From positions 7,068,001 to 7,132,000 of the forward strand of contig NZ_CP094527.1 of the NCBI RefSeq assembly GCF_022811725.1: DNA of 64,000 nt. Reading direction: 5' to 3'. The DNA comes from Mucilaginibacter sp. SMC90. Its GTDB lineage: Bacteria; Bacteroidota; Bacteroidia; Sphingobacteriales; Sphingobacteriaceae. Position 1 is the stretch's first letter; each line of letters opens with the position of its first letter. This document shows positions 43,825-52,259 of the stretch, piece by piece. The notes beneath the pieces are model-generated. The model worked only from the letters and a program-made list of their open reading frames with translations. It was not told the origin of the DNA and did not search any database. The position numbers and the translations under genes are program-made.

Positions 43825-44193
43825 CTATTTTTTCTTCGTTGCCTTTTCCATATTCTTCTGCACCCTGAACTTTACAATTTTGGTAATTAGGTCAATAGGC
43901 AAAGGCTTATCCAACGGAAACTGAACCGAGCCCTTGGCCCCTTTATAGCCGGAAAGCTCTTCTTTAAACTCTTCCAAACCCTGTGGAGCAGGATAAAAAC
44001 CGATGTGATTTTTGAAACCACCAAAGTGCACCAGGTTACCGTTAAGAATAAATGTTGGGATGGCGTACTTGATAGCTTCTTCAGCATCCGGCGCGGCAGC
44101 TTTTATAGTAGCACGCACGGTTTGAAGTTTCTGCTGAACCTCCTCCGGGAAAGCGGCAATGTATTCATCAATAGTTTCTTTTGGCTTCTCCAT
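43825..44193 (-). CDS. DUF1801 domain protein (YdhG/iron-chaperone-like)
   Basis: The 122-residue cytoplasmic protein begins MEKPKETIDEYIAAFPEEVQ and fits the DUF1801/YdhG group: VQQKLQTVRATIKAAAPDAE, then EAIKYAIPTFILNGNLVHFG and GFKNHIGFYPAPQGLEEF, with the conserved YAIP-x-F and HIGFYP motifs. Some members, such as Bacillus Fra, are iron chaperones; for most the role is not known, and nothing here decides it. The ATG at 44191-44193 starts the recognised domain. A longer reading to 44307 adds a basic stretch (KKRYVIAIVRGLKFPKPKKL) in front of the domain and is unlikely. It is a single gene; the 501-base gap upstream holds repeats. Confidence 0.82.
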   Translation of the reverse strand: MEKPKETIDEYIAAFPEEVQQKLQTVRATIKAAAPDAEEAIKYAIPTFILNGNLVHFGGFKNHIGFYPAPQGLEEFKEELSGYKGAKGSVQFPLDKPLPIDLITKIVKFRVQKNMEKATKKK

Positions 44194-44694
44194 GTTGATG
44201 TTGATTGGTTGAATAAATTTACGAAGCTTTTTTGGCTTTGGAAATTTGAGGCCGCGAACTATAGCAATGACATATCGTTTTTTTTGCTCTCTTGCGCTCG
44301 TTTGCAAGTTTAAAAAACAGCTAATCTGCTTCTGCTACGGCGGCCAGAGTCCGCTCGATAGTTGTCACTCGCCAGGAGGCGAGCGGCGGCGTGAGAGTAA
44401 TTTGGCGCAAACCTTTTGAATTCCCCTCTCGAGAGGGGGCGCGTGGGAACGTGTTGTAGCAGGGGTGTGTTATACAAGCGATAAGCCGCACGTAGAATAA
44501 CACACCCCTCCACCTCTCTCAAGAGGGGAATCGCACATTCCTACGCTTTTGAGGAGCTTTTTACTTTAAGTTAACGACAATAGCCGGAGGCGGGCGGCGG
44601 CGGAAAAAGCTGCTATAAATTCTATTAAAAAAAATCCGAAAGCTGGGTTTCAACTTTCGGACTTGCAGACATCGGACTTTCCAATTAAAAAAGC
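44194..44694. repeat. Gene-free region with composite palindromic repeats
   Basis: No ORF here is credible. ATTCCCCTCT (44420-44429) pairs with AGAGGGGAAT (44522-44531), and inside them AGGGGTGTGTTAT (44461-44473) pairs perfectly with ATAACACACCCCT (44497-44509). Outside, two GC-rich words are direct repeats: CAGGAGGCGAGCGGCGGCG (from about 44371) and CGGAGGCGGGCGGCGGCGG (from about 44584). A terminator for the transglycosylase gene occupies 44627-44661. The upstream promoter of the DUF1801 gene should lie near 44200-44320. Confidence 0.65.
44627..44661 (-). terminator. Intrinsic terminator of the MltD-like gene
   Basis: On the minus strand TCCGAAAG (44661-44654) pairs with CTTTCGGA (44642-44635), followed by TTTTTTTT. 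It lies about 33 bases after the transglycosylase stop. Confidence 0.85.
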
Positions 44695-45969
44695 TTAATT
44701 CTTCGAGTACGGCCCGTCATCCTGCACATTGGCAGCTACTTCGCCTACTGATACTTTCAACATAGCCCCTACCGGTGCACGGTTTGTTTTAAGATGGTTC
44801 CAAACTTTCAAATCAGATACTTCGCAGCCAAATTTATCGGCAATGGAAGCCAGCGTTTCGCCTTTTCTAACTTTATGATGCGTTGGTATATGGCGTTCAG
44901 ATTTTACAGAAGGGTATTGCACAGCAGCATAAGCAGCAGGCTTGGCGGTGGCGGTTACCGGAGCATCAACACCATTTAGCACATTATACAATGCCGCATA
45001 ATTATCTTTTGCAGTTTGCGGAATGATGAGCCTGCGGGGTGTTTTAGGACTGCCGTTAACTACAGCCATCCTGTACGACGGATTAAGAATGGTGATCTCT
45101 CTTACACTAACATCAAGCGCCTGGGCAACGCTGCTTAACGGCACTATCCTTTTTACCATTACGGTATCGGTGCGGATAGAGAAGTTACAGGCCTGAGCCA
45201 CTATGTTATGTTTATTAAAATAATTCATTACATAATTCATGGCAATGAAAGCCGGTACATATCCACGGGTTTCTGCGGGCAGGTACTGACGGATGCTCCA
45301 GAAATCGGTTACACCGCCTGCTTTTTCCACAGCGCGTTCCACATTGCTTTTACCGCAATTGTATGAAGCAATGGCCAGCAGCCAGTCGCCAAATTCCTGG
45401 TAGGCATCTTTTAAATAAGCAGCCGCAGCATAGCTCGACTGGATAGGATCGCGGCGGTCATCAACATAGTTGTCCATGTTTAGGCCATAGGTTTTTGCTG
45501 TTGTACCCATAAACTGCCAAAGCCCGGTTGCCCCCACTCTTGATACCGCATTAGGGTCAAGCTTGGATTCAACAATCGACAGGAATTTTATTTCATCGGG
45601 GATCCCGGCTTCGCGGAAAGCCTTTTCGTAAATGGGGAAGTAATATTTGGTTAACCCAGCCACCTGCCCCATTTCCTCGCGGTTGTGCATGTACAGATCG
45701 ATGTAGGCCTGTACATACTCATTGTAATCAAGCTGGATATCCTTACGGATAGAATCTAACCTGCGCTTATACACCCCACCATACGTACTTAACGGCAACG
45801 ACTGGTTAAGTACCGGCAAAATAGTAGTATCGGCATTTACAGCATCAGGGTTAAACTTAGTTACTCGGTTTACCGGCGTAAATGATTTTGCCGGGTTTAT
45901 TGTATTTGTTTCGGCGTGTAAAAGTTGGAGTGATAAGAGGCAAATGGTCAGCGTAAATAATCTCTTCAT
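44695..45969 (-). CDS. Lytic transglycosylase with SLT and LysM domains (MltD-like)
   Basis: The enzyme cuts peptidoglycan between MurNAc and GlcNAc, forming 1,6-anhydro ends. The 424-residue protein has a signal peptide (MKRLFTLTICLLSLQLLHAE) without a lipobox, the SLT domain at about 115-235 with catalytic Glu134 in FLSIVESKLDPNAVS and typical segments GATGLWQFMGTTAKTYGLN and DWLLAIASYNCGKSNVERAV, a degenerate LysM-like piece near 275-305, and a clear C-terminal LysM at about 366-410 (HKVRKGETLASIADKFGCEV). It binds and acts on periplasmic peptidoglycan. It is 66 bases downstream of gatA on the same strand, so they may be co-transcribed, with a terminator after it. Confidence 0.93.
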   Translation of the reverse strand: MKRLFTLTICLLSLQLLHAETNTINPAKSFTPVNRVTKFNPDAVNADTTILPVLNQSLPLSTYGGVYKRRLDSIRKDIQLDYNEYVQAYIDLYMHNREEMGQVAGLTKYYFPIYEKAFREAGIPDEIKFLSIVESKLDPNAVSRVGATGLWQFMGTTAKTYGLNMDNYVDDRRDPIQSSYAAAAYLKDAYQEFGDWLLAIASYNCGKSNVERAVEKAGGVTDFWSIRQYLPAETRGYVPAFIAMNYVMNYFNKHNIVAQACNFSIRTDTVMVKRIVPLSSVAQALDVSVREITILNPSYRMAVVNGSPKTPRRLIIPQTAKDNYAALYNVLNGVDAPVTATAKPAAYAAVQYPSVKSERHIPTHHKVRKGETLASIADKFGCEVSDLKVWNHLKTNRAPVGAMLKVSVGEVAANVQDDGPYSKN

Positions 45970-46035
45970 TTATTCAGGGATTTGATTAATTTATAATGCC
46001 CAAAGCATCAGCATTTTACTAAAATATCATTTTTA

Positions 46036-47460
46036 TTACAGATCGAGAAAATATTTGGCAAAATCTAACAGTTGCTGCTCGCCAAAGTGCTTTGTTAATA
46101 ACTGTAAACCTAACGGCAAACCATTGCTGTTATTGCCCGTAGGTATTGATATAGCCGGAACACCGGTTAGTGAGGCTTGTACGGTAAATATGTCAGAAAG
46201 ATACATTACCACCGGATCTTTCTCTTCCTTGCCTAATTCAAAGGCCGGTTCGGGAGCCGATGGTACCAGTATAAAATCATACTCTTCCAATATTTCGTTA
46301 GTTTTTTCCTGGATCAGTCTGCGTACTTTTTGTGCCTTTGCATAATAAGCGTCATAATAACCGGCACTCAATACAAATGTGCCCAGCATAATGCGGCGCT
46401 TTACCTCTTTGCCAAACCCTTCAGACCGGGAACGTTTATAAGTCGACTGAAGATCGGTAGCCAGCGGACTACGGTAGCCATAATGCACACCATCGTACCT
46501 TGCCAGGTTTGACGATGCTTCGGCCATAGCCAGGATGTAGTAAGTTGGCACCAGGTAATCCAGCAATTCAAAGGCTATCGGGGTAACTGTATGCCCATCG
46601 GCACGCAGCTTATCAATATATTGTACAAGATTATCTTTTACTTCGTTATCAACACCGGGGCTTGATATGGCTTCCTGTAAATAGGCGATTTTCTTTTTAC
46701 CCGGCTTTTGAAGATTAGTATATGATGCCGGGGGCGGGGCTTGCGATAGCGTGCTATCATAATCATCGGGCCCGGCAAGTACTTCAAGCAATAATGCAGC
46801 ATCTTCAACAGATTTGGTAATAGGCCCTACCTGGTCAAACGACGAAGCGTAAGCAATAATGCCATGCCTTGAAATTGATCCGTAAGTTGGCTTTAACCCT
46901 ACAACGCCGCAAAACGAAGCAGGCTGCCTCACTGAACCGCCTGTATCAGTACCAATAGCAGCGTGACACATACCGGCCTGCACAGCAACAGCCGAGCCAC
47001 CTGATGAACCGCCTGCTACTTTAGTTTCATCAGCATGGTTTTTCACCGGGCCAAAATATGACGACTCGTTAGTAGCGCCCATGGCAAACTCATCGCAGTT
47101 ACAGCGGCCTATGATCACTGCGTCTTCGGCCAGCAGGCGTTCAACTACAGTTGATGAAAAAATAGAAGTGAAACCGGTTAAAATTTTTGATGAGGCACTA
47201 ACCTGGTGCCCTTTGTAGCAGATATTATCTTTAATACCTATCACCATGCCGGCTAATTTACCGGCAGTGCCATTCTTTATTTTATCGTCAACGTTTTTTG
47301 CAGCAACCAATGCTTCATCGGCAAACACTTCGTTAAAAGCGTTTAAATGAGCATTTTTTTCAATCTCAATCAAATAGCCTTTTACAAGACCTTCAACAGT
47401 AATTTCTGCACGTTGCAACCCACTCTTTATTTCGGTTAAAGAGGAATAAATATTAGCCAT
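46036..47460 (-). CDS. gatA: Glu-tRNA(Gln)/Asp-tRNA(Asn) amidotransferase subunit A
   Basis: GatA frees ammonia from glutamine for GatCAB, which corrects Glu-tRNA(Gln) to Gln-tRNA(Gln). The 474-residue protein has the amidase-signature catalytic triad: Lys77 (GIKDNICYKG), Ser152 (VAGGSSGGSAVAV) and Ser176 (GTDTGGSVRQPASFCG). The NCDEFAMGATNESSYFGPVK segment is characteristic of GatA rather than of other amidases. Length is normal. GatB and GatC genes are not adjacent, which is common. A terminator at 47470-47516 separates it from the upstream tat genes, so it has its own promoter, although none is clear. The MltD-like gene follows. Confidence 0.96.
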   Translation of the reverse strand: MANIYSSLTEIKSGLQRAEITVEGLVKGYLIEIEKNAHLNAFNEVFADEALVAAKNVDDKIKNGTAGKLAGMVIGIKDNICYKGHQVSASSKILTGFTSIFSSTVVERLLAEDAVIIGRCNCDEFAMGATNESSYFGPVKNHADETKVAGGSSGGSAVAVQAGMCHAAIGTDTGGSVRQPASFCGVVGLKPTYGSISRHGIIAYASSFDQVGPITKSVEDAALLLEVLAGPDDYDSTLSQAPPPASYTNLQKPGKKKIAYLQEAISSPGVDNEVKDNLVQYIDKLRADGHTVTPIAFELLDYLVPTYYILAMAEASSNLARYDGVHYGYRSPLATDLQSTYKRSRSEGFGKEVKRRIMLGTFVLSAGYYDAYYAKAQKVRRLIQEKTNEILEEYDFILVPSAPEPAFELGKEEKDPVVMYLSDIFTVQASLTGVPAISIPTGNNSNGLPLGLQLLTKHFGEQQLLDFAKYFLDL

Positions 47461-47469
47461 GGGGCTAAA

Positions 47470-47516
47470 ATAAAAAACTTATCCGTTGAAATAAGAAATA
47501 AATCAACAGATAAGTT
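47470..47516 (-). terminator. Intrinsic terminator of the envelope/tat gene cluster
   Basis: On the minus strand AACTTATCTGTTGA (47516-47503) pairs with TCAACGGATAAGTT (47489-47476) with one mismatch, followed by TTTTTATTTT. It lies about 50 bases after the small tatA gene and ten bases before gatA. Confidence 0.82.
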
Positions 47517-47563
47517 CATATACTAAATAAAAACGGTATTAAAACCTAATCCCTGTTAGGGTA

Positions 47564-47737
47564 TTAAGCTTTTTTCTCTTCAGATGATGAAGATGAGCCG
47601 TCGCTGTTTTGTGCGTCTTTAAATTCCTTAACGCCTTTTCCTAAGCCTCTCATTAATTCAGGGATCTTTTTACCGCCGAATAATAAAAGTATCGCAATGA
47701 TGATCAGAATAATTTCTGGTGCGCCTAATCCACCCAT
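47564..47737 (-). CDS. tatA: Twin-arginine translocase subunit TatA (short)
   Basis: The 57-residue product, too short for most length cutoffs, reads MGGLGAPEIILIIIAILLLF, then GGKKIPELMRGLGKGVKEFK and DAQNSDGSSSSSEEKKA. That is the TatA pattern: a short N-terminal membrane helix, the FGGKKIPEL hinge, the amphipathic helix LMRGLGKGVKEFKDA, and a polar tail. TatA forms the pore-like part of the machinery that exports folded proteins across the inner membrane. It lies 32 bases downstream of a second TatA/B-like gene. TatC is not in the window. A terminator follows. Confidence 0.93.
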   Translation of the reverse strand: MGGLGAPEIILIIIAILLLFGGKKIPELMRGLGKGVKEFKDAQNSDGSSSSSEEKKA

Positions 47738-47769
47738 GATTTTAAGTTTTATGTATGATTAATATTATA

Positions 47770-48210
47770 TTATGACTTGTATTCTTCTTCCTTTTCGGCA
47801 TCCAAATGGCTACCGGTAATCGTTTTATCTAAATTGATATGACTTTGGTGTTCTGGTTCGGTTGGGGTATTTACGTGATAATCACTTATAGCGATTGTAT
47901 TTGGAACAGTATTTTCAACAACCGGTTTCTCATGTTCGGTTACAGCTTCAGGAGCTTCTGAGGCTTTTTCATCTAACAGAGGGGTTTCCTCTACTTTAGG
48001 CGCAGGTTTCTTTTCTTCGTAATTGTTGATCTGATTGTTGATCTCACGTTTAACATCTTCCGAAGCGTCTTTAAAATCACGGATACCTTTACCAAGGCTC
48101 CTTGCAAGACCAGGCAACTTTTCGCCGCCAAATAGCATTAATGCTGCAAAAAGTATCAGTACCATCTCGCCCGTACCAATATTTAAAAATAACAAAACTG
48201 AACTTAACAT
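47770..48210 (-). CDS. TatA/TatB-family protein with long acidic tail
   Basis: The 146-residue protein has the Tat signature: membrane helix (GTGEMVLILFAALMLF), the hinge FGGEKLPGLARS, and the amphipathic helix LGKGIRDFKDASEDVKREIN. The C-terminal part, about 85 residues, is long, acidic and probably disordered. Length and tail resemble TatB, but the hinge sequence FGGEKLPGLAR is closer to TatA, so I leave the symbol open. It would work with TatA and TatC in folded-protein export. It follows the EnvC-like gene by 59 bases, and the small tatA follows it. Confidence 0.9.
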   Translation of the reverse strand: MLSSVLLFLNIGTGEMVLILFAALMLFGGEKLPGLARSLGKGIRDFKDASEDVKREINNQINNYEEKKPAPKVEETPLLDEKASEAPEAVTEHEKPVVENTVPNTIAISDYHVNTPTEPEHQSHINLDKTITGSHLDAEKEEEYKS

Positions 48211-48269
48211 AGCATTCTATTTAAGGATACAAATATATGGAATTAAATTTTCTTATAGTTCATAACTAA

Positions 48270-49580
48270 TTAGTTAGGCGCCAGCCAGATTTTAGGGTTA
48301 ACCGGAGTTGTTCCTTTATAAATCTCAAAGTGCGCCTCTGTCTCGCCGGTAGATGGATCGGTAGCTACCGTACCTATGGCTTGTTTAGTAGTTACTTTTT
48401 GACCACGTGCAACAGTTACCGACCGTAAATTACTGTAGGCCGTAAAATACTCGCCATGCAATATAATTACCAGGTAAGTACCGCTCACATCCCCCACTTT
48501 TACAACCGTACCGTCAAACACAGCCCTTACGGTACTGCCCTGGTTGGTACGGATATCAACACCTGTACTTTCACTCCTGATACCTTCAGGTGTAGTGTAA
48601 GTACCAAACCCCTGGGTTATTATACCGTTAGCTACCGGCCATGGCAAACCGCCGCGGTTACCCAAAAAGTCGTTAGACAATTTGGCGGCTTCAGGTGTAG
48701 CATTCAATACACTTGAAGTACTGCGGGTTGCAACCGGTTTAGCCGGGGCAGGAGTTGCTGGGGCCGGTTTATTATCGGCCTTTGCACGTGCTGCGGCCAA
48801 CCTTGCAGCTTCTTCGGCCCTGCGCCTTTCTTCTTCTTCGGCCCTGCGCCTTGCTTCCTCAATCTCCCTGCGGATAGCATCATTAATAGCGCGGGTTGTT
48901 TTAACAATTTTTACCTGAAGATCTTTTTGCTGTTTCTTAAGGATACCCTCATGCTGCGACAGGTCGCTTACTACTTTTACCTGGTTATTACGCTCATTAC
49001 CCAGCGTTTCTTTTTCTTTTTGCTGATCTTTTAAAAGGTTACTTTTTTCGTCCTTGGTACGGTCAAGCTCGTTGATCTTAACATGCAACTCTTTCTGCGT
49101 ACCTTGTATGTAGGCGGCCTGCCGCTCGCGGTAGGTACCAAACTGTTGTAAATATTTTAAACGCTTATAGGCCTGGTTAAAGTCTTTCGACGCAAAAAGG
49201 AACATCATTTTATTATATGCACTCTGGTTGCGGTATGCAAACAGGATCATAGCTGCGTACTCCTTTTTAAGCTGATCTAACTGTGACTGTAAGCTACGTA
49301 CGTTATTATTGCTCTCAGAGATTTGGTTATCCAAAAGTCTTACTTCAGAATTAATGTTCTCTATTTTTTCCTGCCTCAGGTTTATCTGTGCCTTGAGTAT
49401 ACTTAATTGCTTTAATGAAGCCTTCTTGTTGTTTAAAGTTTCATTGTAATCTTCATTTAATTGTTCAAGCTCTTTATTTAGCTGTGCCTTACGACGTTTC
49501 AGTTCATCACTGCTTTGAGCACGTACCGTGACGGCCGTTAATATCAATAGTAAAAAGAAAACTGCTTTTAAAAACTTCAT
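48270..49580 (-). CDS. EnvC-like murein hydrolase activator (coiled coil plus degenerate M23 domain)
   Basis: The 436-residue protein has a signal peptide (MKFLKAVFFLLLILTAVTVRAQ), a long coiled coil (about residues 24-260, with KAQLNKELEQLNEDYNETLN and RREIEEARRRAEEEERRRAE), an Ala/Pro linker and a C-terminal LytM/M23 domain (about 315-436). In M23 enzymes zinc is held by H-x3-D and HxH. Here the first His is replaced (ESTGVDIRT) and the last motif reads EAHFEIYKG, keeping only one His. So, as in E. coli EnvC, it should not cut peptidoglycan itself but activate amidases at division. This is inferred from lost ligands. It is 14 bases downstream of the DUF4292 gene. Confidence 0.9.
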   Translation of the reverse strand: MKFLKAVFFLLLILTAVTVRAQSSDELKRRKAQLNKELEQLNEDYNETLNNKKASLKQLSILKAQINLRQEKIENINSEVRLLDNQISESNNNVRSLQSQLDQLKKEYAAMILFAYRNQSAYNKMMFLFASKDFNQAYKRLKYLQQFGTYRERQAAYIQGTQKELHVKINELDRTKDEKSNLLKDQQKEKETLGNERNNQVKVVSDLSQHEGILKKQQKDLQVKIVKTTRAINDAIRREIEEARRRAEEEERRRAEEAARLAAARAKADNKPAPATPAPAKPVATRSTSSVLNATPEAAKLSNDFLGNRGGLPWPVANGIITQGFGTYTTPEGIRSESTGVDIRTNQGSTVRAVFDGTVVKVGDVSGTYLVIILHGEYFTAYSNLRSVTVARGQKVTTKQAIGTVATDPSTGETEAHFEIYKGTTPVNPKIWLAPN

Positions 49581-49594
49581 TAAATAAATATTAA

Positions 49595-50380
49595 TTATTT
49601 GCCAGGCTCGTATCCGTCAGGAATGCTGAACGGATAGTTTTGCTCTATTTCAAAATCGGCCTTAGTATAATGCAAATTAACTTGTATTTTTTTATCTTTT
49701 ACTACAGATGCTATATCTATTTGTGATGGCAGTACCCGGTTTGTTGCCTGGATAAAGGTATTATTGGTAACCTGTAACGATTGCGCCTGGCTTTGATTAT
49801 CTAAATTAGTTTGCGTAACCTTATTATCCGGACCAAGTATCAGCTTGTAAACCAGATCATTCAAAACTCCGCTCAGGGTTGTGTTCCCATCAGCATGATC
49901 AATAGTTGCCTGCTCATTAACCAGTTCGGGCACCGCGTTACCAATCAGCAACGATTCGAGCGTTTTATAGTTAACCTGCTTGCTGGCGTAAGTATATATA
50001 TAGCTGAACGGCTTTTTAATATAAACGCTTTGCAGGCGGTTAATGATCATGATACTATCTGGTGTTATTACCGCCCGGGCTGCTTCAATACCCAATAACG
50101 CAGTAATAGAAACCCAGATCCTTTTATCTTTTGCAATCCTGATGTTAAGTGTAACATCATTGCTATTGTTGTTAATGCTAAGCTTGGTTTTGGCTTTACC
50201 CGCAAAAGTTGTAAAGTTTACCTGGCTTGCCCTTATGGCTGCCAGCTTGCTGACCATGTCATTCGGTTTCGCCGTCGAATCGGCCTTACGGGCAACCAAC
50301 ACCTGTTTACGTGCCTTACAGCTTACCAATACAAGCAGGCAGCAAGCTATAAGTAAACTATTCGCTATATTTTTTTTCAT
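49595..50380 (-). CDS. DUF4292 lipoprotein
   Basis: The 261-residue protein is a lipoprotein (SLLIACCLLVLVSC, lipid-bearing Cys21). It matches the Bacteroidota DUF4292 family: NFTTFAGKAKTKLSINNNSN, then RIWVSITALLGIEAARAVIT and DSIMIINRLQSVYIKKPFSY. The pattern recalls the lipid- or lipoprotein-binding half-barrel of LolB and LolA, so a role in handling lipids or lipoproteins in the periplasm is plausible but not shown. Its start overlaps the end of the TPR gene by 23 bases, and the EnvC-like gene follows after 14 bases, so the three are one transcription unit. Confidence 0.85.
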   Translation of the reverse strand: MKKNIANSLLIACCLLVLVSCKARKQVLVARKADSTAKPNDMVSKLAAIRASQVNFTTFAGKAKTKLSINNNSNDVTLNIRIAKDKRIWVSITALLGIEAARAVITPDSIMIINRLQSVYIKKPFSYIYTYASKQVNYKTLESLLIGNAVPELVNEQATIDHADGNTTLSGVLNDLVYKLILGPDNKVTQTNLDNQSQAQSLQVTNNTFIQATNRVLPSQIDIASVVKDKKIQVNLHYTKADFEIEQNYPFSIPDGYEPGK

Positions 50381-52157
50381 TTATCTTACGATCTAAAACA
50401 GGTGATTGTTCACCAAAGCCTTTCGCTTTTTTCCAGTTAGCTACGGCAGCATCTGTATCTCCAAGGAAAAACAATATATCGCCATAATGTTCATACTTAA
50501 CCGCACTATTTTCTTTATCATGCGTCAGGGCCTTTTCCATCCACTCTTTTGCCTGGGCATATTTCTTTTGCTTAAACAAAATCCAGGCATAAGTATCTTC
50601 AAACGATGCTGTGTTAGGTTGTAACTCGTTGGAGTGTGCCGACATTGCTGCCGCCTTTTCCAATTGCTCATTCCTTAACGATAAATAATAAGCATAATTG
50701 TTTAATGTGAATGCATTATCCGGATTGTACGTAAGCGCCTTCTCATAACTCTCGTCAGAACTTTTTATGTTCTTTAACTCATGATAGCAATCGCCCAATA
50801 ATGAAAAACTTAACGAAAGTAGTTCCTTATCCTGAAGTTCTAATGAAGTAGCATTTTTAACATAGCCAACCGCCTTGTTATTATCTTTTTTTTGCGCCCA
50901 GGCTACGCCTACAAGATAGTTCATCCATGCCTGGTTAGGGAATAATGACAGTGCATTTTCACCATCTTTAATAGCTGCGTCGAGATCATTATCACCCAAT
51001 TCCAGCCTTACCAGTTGTTCCTGAACATTGTATACCTGTGCGTTAAGCTGGGCCGATTTTTTAAGTACAGGTTTTGCCTCTTTATATTTGGCATTCTGGA
51101 TCAGCATATCGCCATAAATAGCATAGGCCCTGGCGTCATTAGGATGGGCAACAGTTAAAATACGGCTCAGTTCAAGAGCGCTGGCTTTAGCATTGGCATC
51201 CGGAAACTTAGGAAAGTATCCGGATATGATATTGATCTTTTGATCGATGCCGATATCAGGAATGGCAAAACCCTGGGTAAGCTCATTGAAACTGGCTTCG
51301 TTGTTCTTTTTGTCACGATAGATATCGGCCAGTGCAAAATGCACCATGCCGTTACGCGGATCAAGCTTTTCGGCTTGCTGCAGTATTTTGAATGCCTTAT
51401 CCGTAAGTCCGTTTGAGTTATAGATCTCGCCAAGGGCCAGGTAATAACGGATCTCTGCCGGGTTAGCAGCTATCTGCTTTTCCAGCTCGGAAGCGGCCTG
51501 TTCAACTTTGCCTTGCTTTAAATAGATCTTTTGACGGTTGGCTAAAAGGTCATCACTTGGCCCGTTCAGCTTTTCAAGCTCATCATAAACCTTCAGGGCG
51601 TCATCATATCTTTTCAGGATTGTGAAAGCATTTGCCTTGTCAAAGTAATATTCAGACTTATCGGGGTTAAGCCTGATGAGCTGGTTAAAAACGTTTTCGA
51701 GTTTATCAATGGTATTCGTTTTTTCATAACTATCGGCCAACGCGCCCCAATACCATTCATTATCTTTATTGACAGTTACGGCATGCTCCAAAAGCGGCTC
51801 GGAACCGGCAAAATCATTTTGCTGGCGTTTAAGGTTGGCCAGCTCATACATGGAAGCGTCATTTGCAGGGTCGGCCTGTAAAATGCGCTCAAACATTTCG
51901 GTAGCAAGCTTATAGTTTTCAATCGTTTTTTCGCGCAGGGCCGAAAAGAAAAGCTGTTTCACTAACGCACTGTCCTGGTAGCTCATCACTTTACCTGCCG
52001 ATGTAAGGGTTTTATTATCACTGCCTTTTTTACGCTGAGCCTGAGTAATCAGAGGCAAGATTTCAAGAAGCAAGAATAAAGACACAAGAATTGGGACAGA
52101 AAACACGTTAGCTTTCCAAATACTGTTCAATTCAATATTGCTTTTTTCAATCTTCAT
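50358..52157 (-). CDS. Secreted tetratricopeptide repeat protein
   Basis: The 599-residue protein has an N-terminal signal segment (about residues 18-41, ANVFSVPILVSLFLLLEILP, then LITQAQ) and the rest is TPR. At least eight 34-residue units follow the pattern A-x-x-x-Y-x-x-A-L-x-x-x-P: examples are LEHAVTVNKDNEWYWGALAD, EIRYYLALGEIYNSNGLTDK, and SYEKALTYNPDNAFTLNNYA. TPR proteins hold complexes together; here the partner is unknown. The gene is between dut and the DUF4292 gene. It overlaps DUF4292 by 23 bases. The same gene order with flippase, dut and M23 protein suggests a conserved envelope cluster. Confidence 0.88.
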   Translation of the reverse strand: MKIEKSNIELNSIWKANVFSVPILVSLFLLLEILPLITQAQRKKGSDNKTLTSAGKVMSYQDSALVKQLFFSALREKTIENYKLATEMFERILQADPANDASMYELANLKRQQNDFAGSEPLLEHAVTVNKDNEWYWGALADSYEKTNTIDKLENVFNQLIRLNPDKSEYYFDKANAFTILKRYDDALKVYDELEKLNGPSDDLLANRQKIYLKQGKVEQAASELEKQIAANPAEIRYYLALGEIYNSNGLTDKAFKILQQAEKLDPRNGMVHFALADIYRDKKNNEASFNELTQGFAIPDIGIDQKINIISGYFPKFPDANAKASALELSRILTVAHPNDARAYAIYGDMLIQNAKYKEAKPVLKKSAQLNAQVYNVQEQLVRLELGDNDLDAAIKDGENALSLFPNQAWMNYLVGVAWAQKKDNNKAVGYVKNATSLELQDKELLSLSFSLLGDCYHELKNIKSSDESYEKALTYNPDNAFTLNNYAYYLSLRNEQLEKAAAMSAHSNELQPNTASFEDTYAWILFKQKKYAQAKEWMEKALTHDKENSAVKYEHYGDILFFLGDTDAAVANWKKAKGFGEQSPVLDRKINEKKYSE

Positions 52158-52259
52158 TCGTCTTGTCTCTTGACTCTAATAATCTTGATTTCACTGTTTC
52201 TTGTTTCTTGACTCTAAAGCCCTGATTCTATCACTTTCTTGACTCTAAAAGTCCTGATT
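52158..52259. repeat. Tandem imperfect ~32-base word repeat
   Basis: The unit TTCTTGACTCTAAAGCCCTG followed by ATTCTATCAC recurs: near 52212-52242 and 52243-52259 onward, with a more diverged copy near 52165-52200 (CTCTTGACTCTAATAATCTTG). It fills the whole gap between the TPR gene and dut. Confidence 0.7.
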
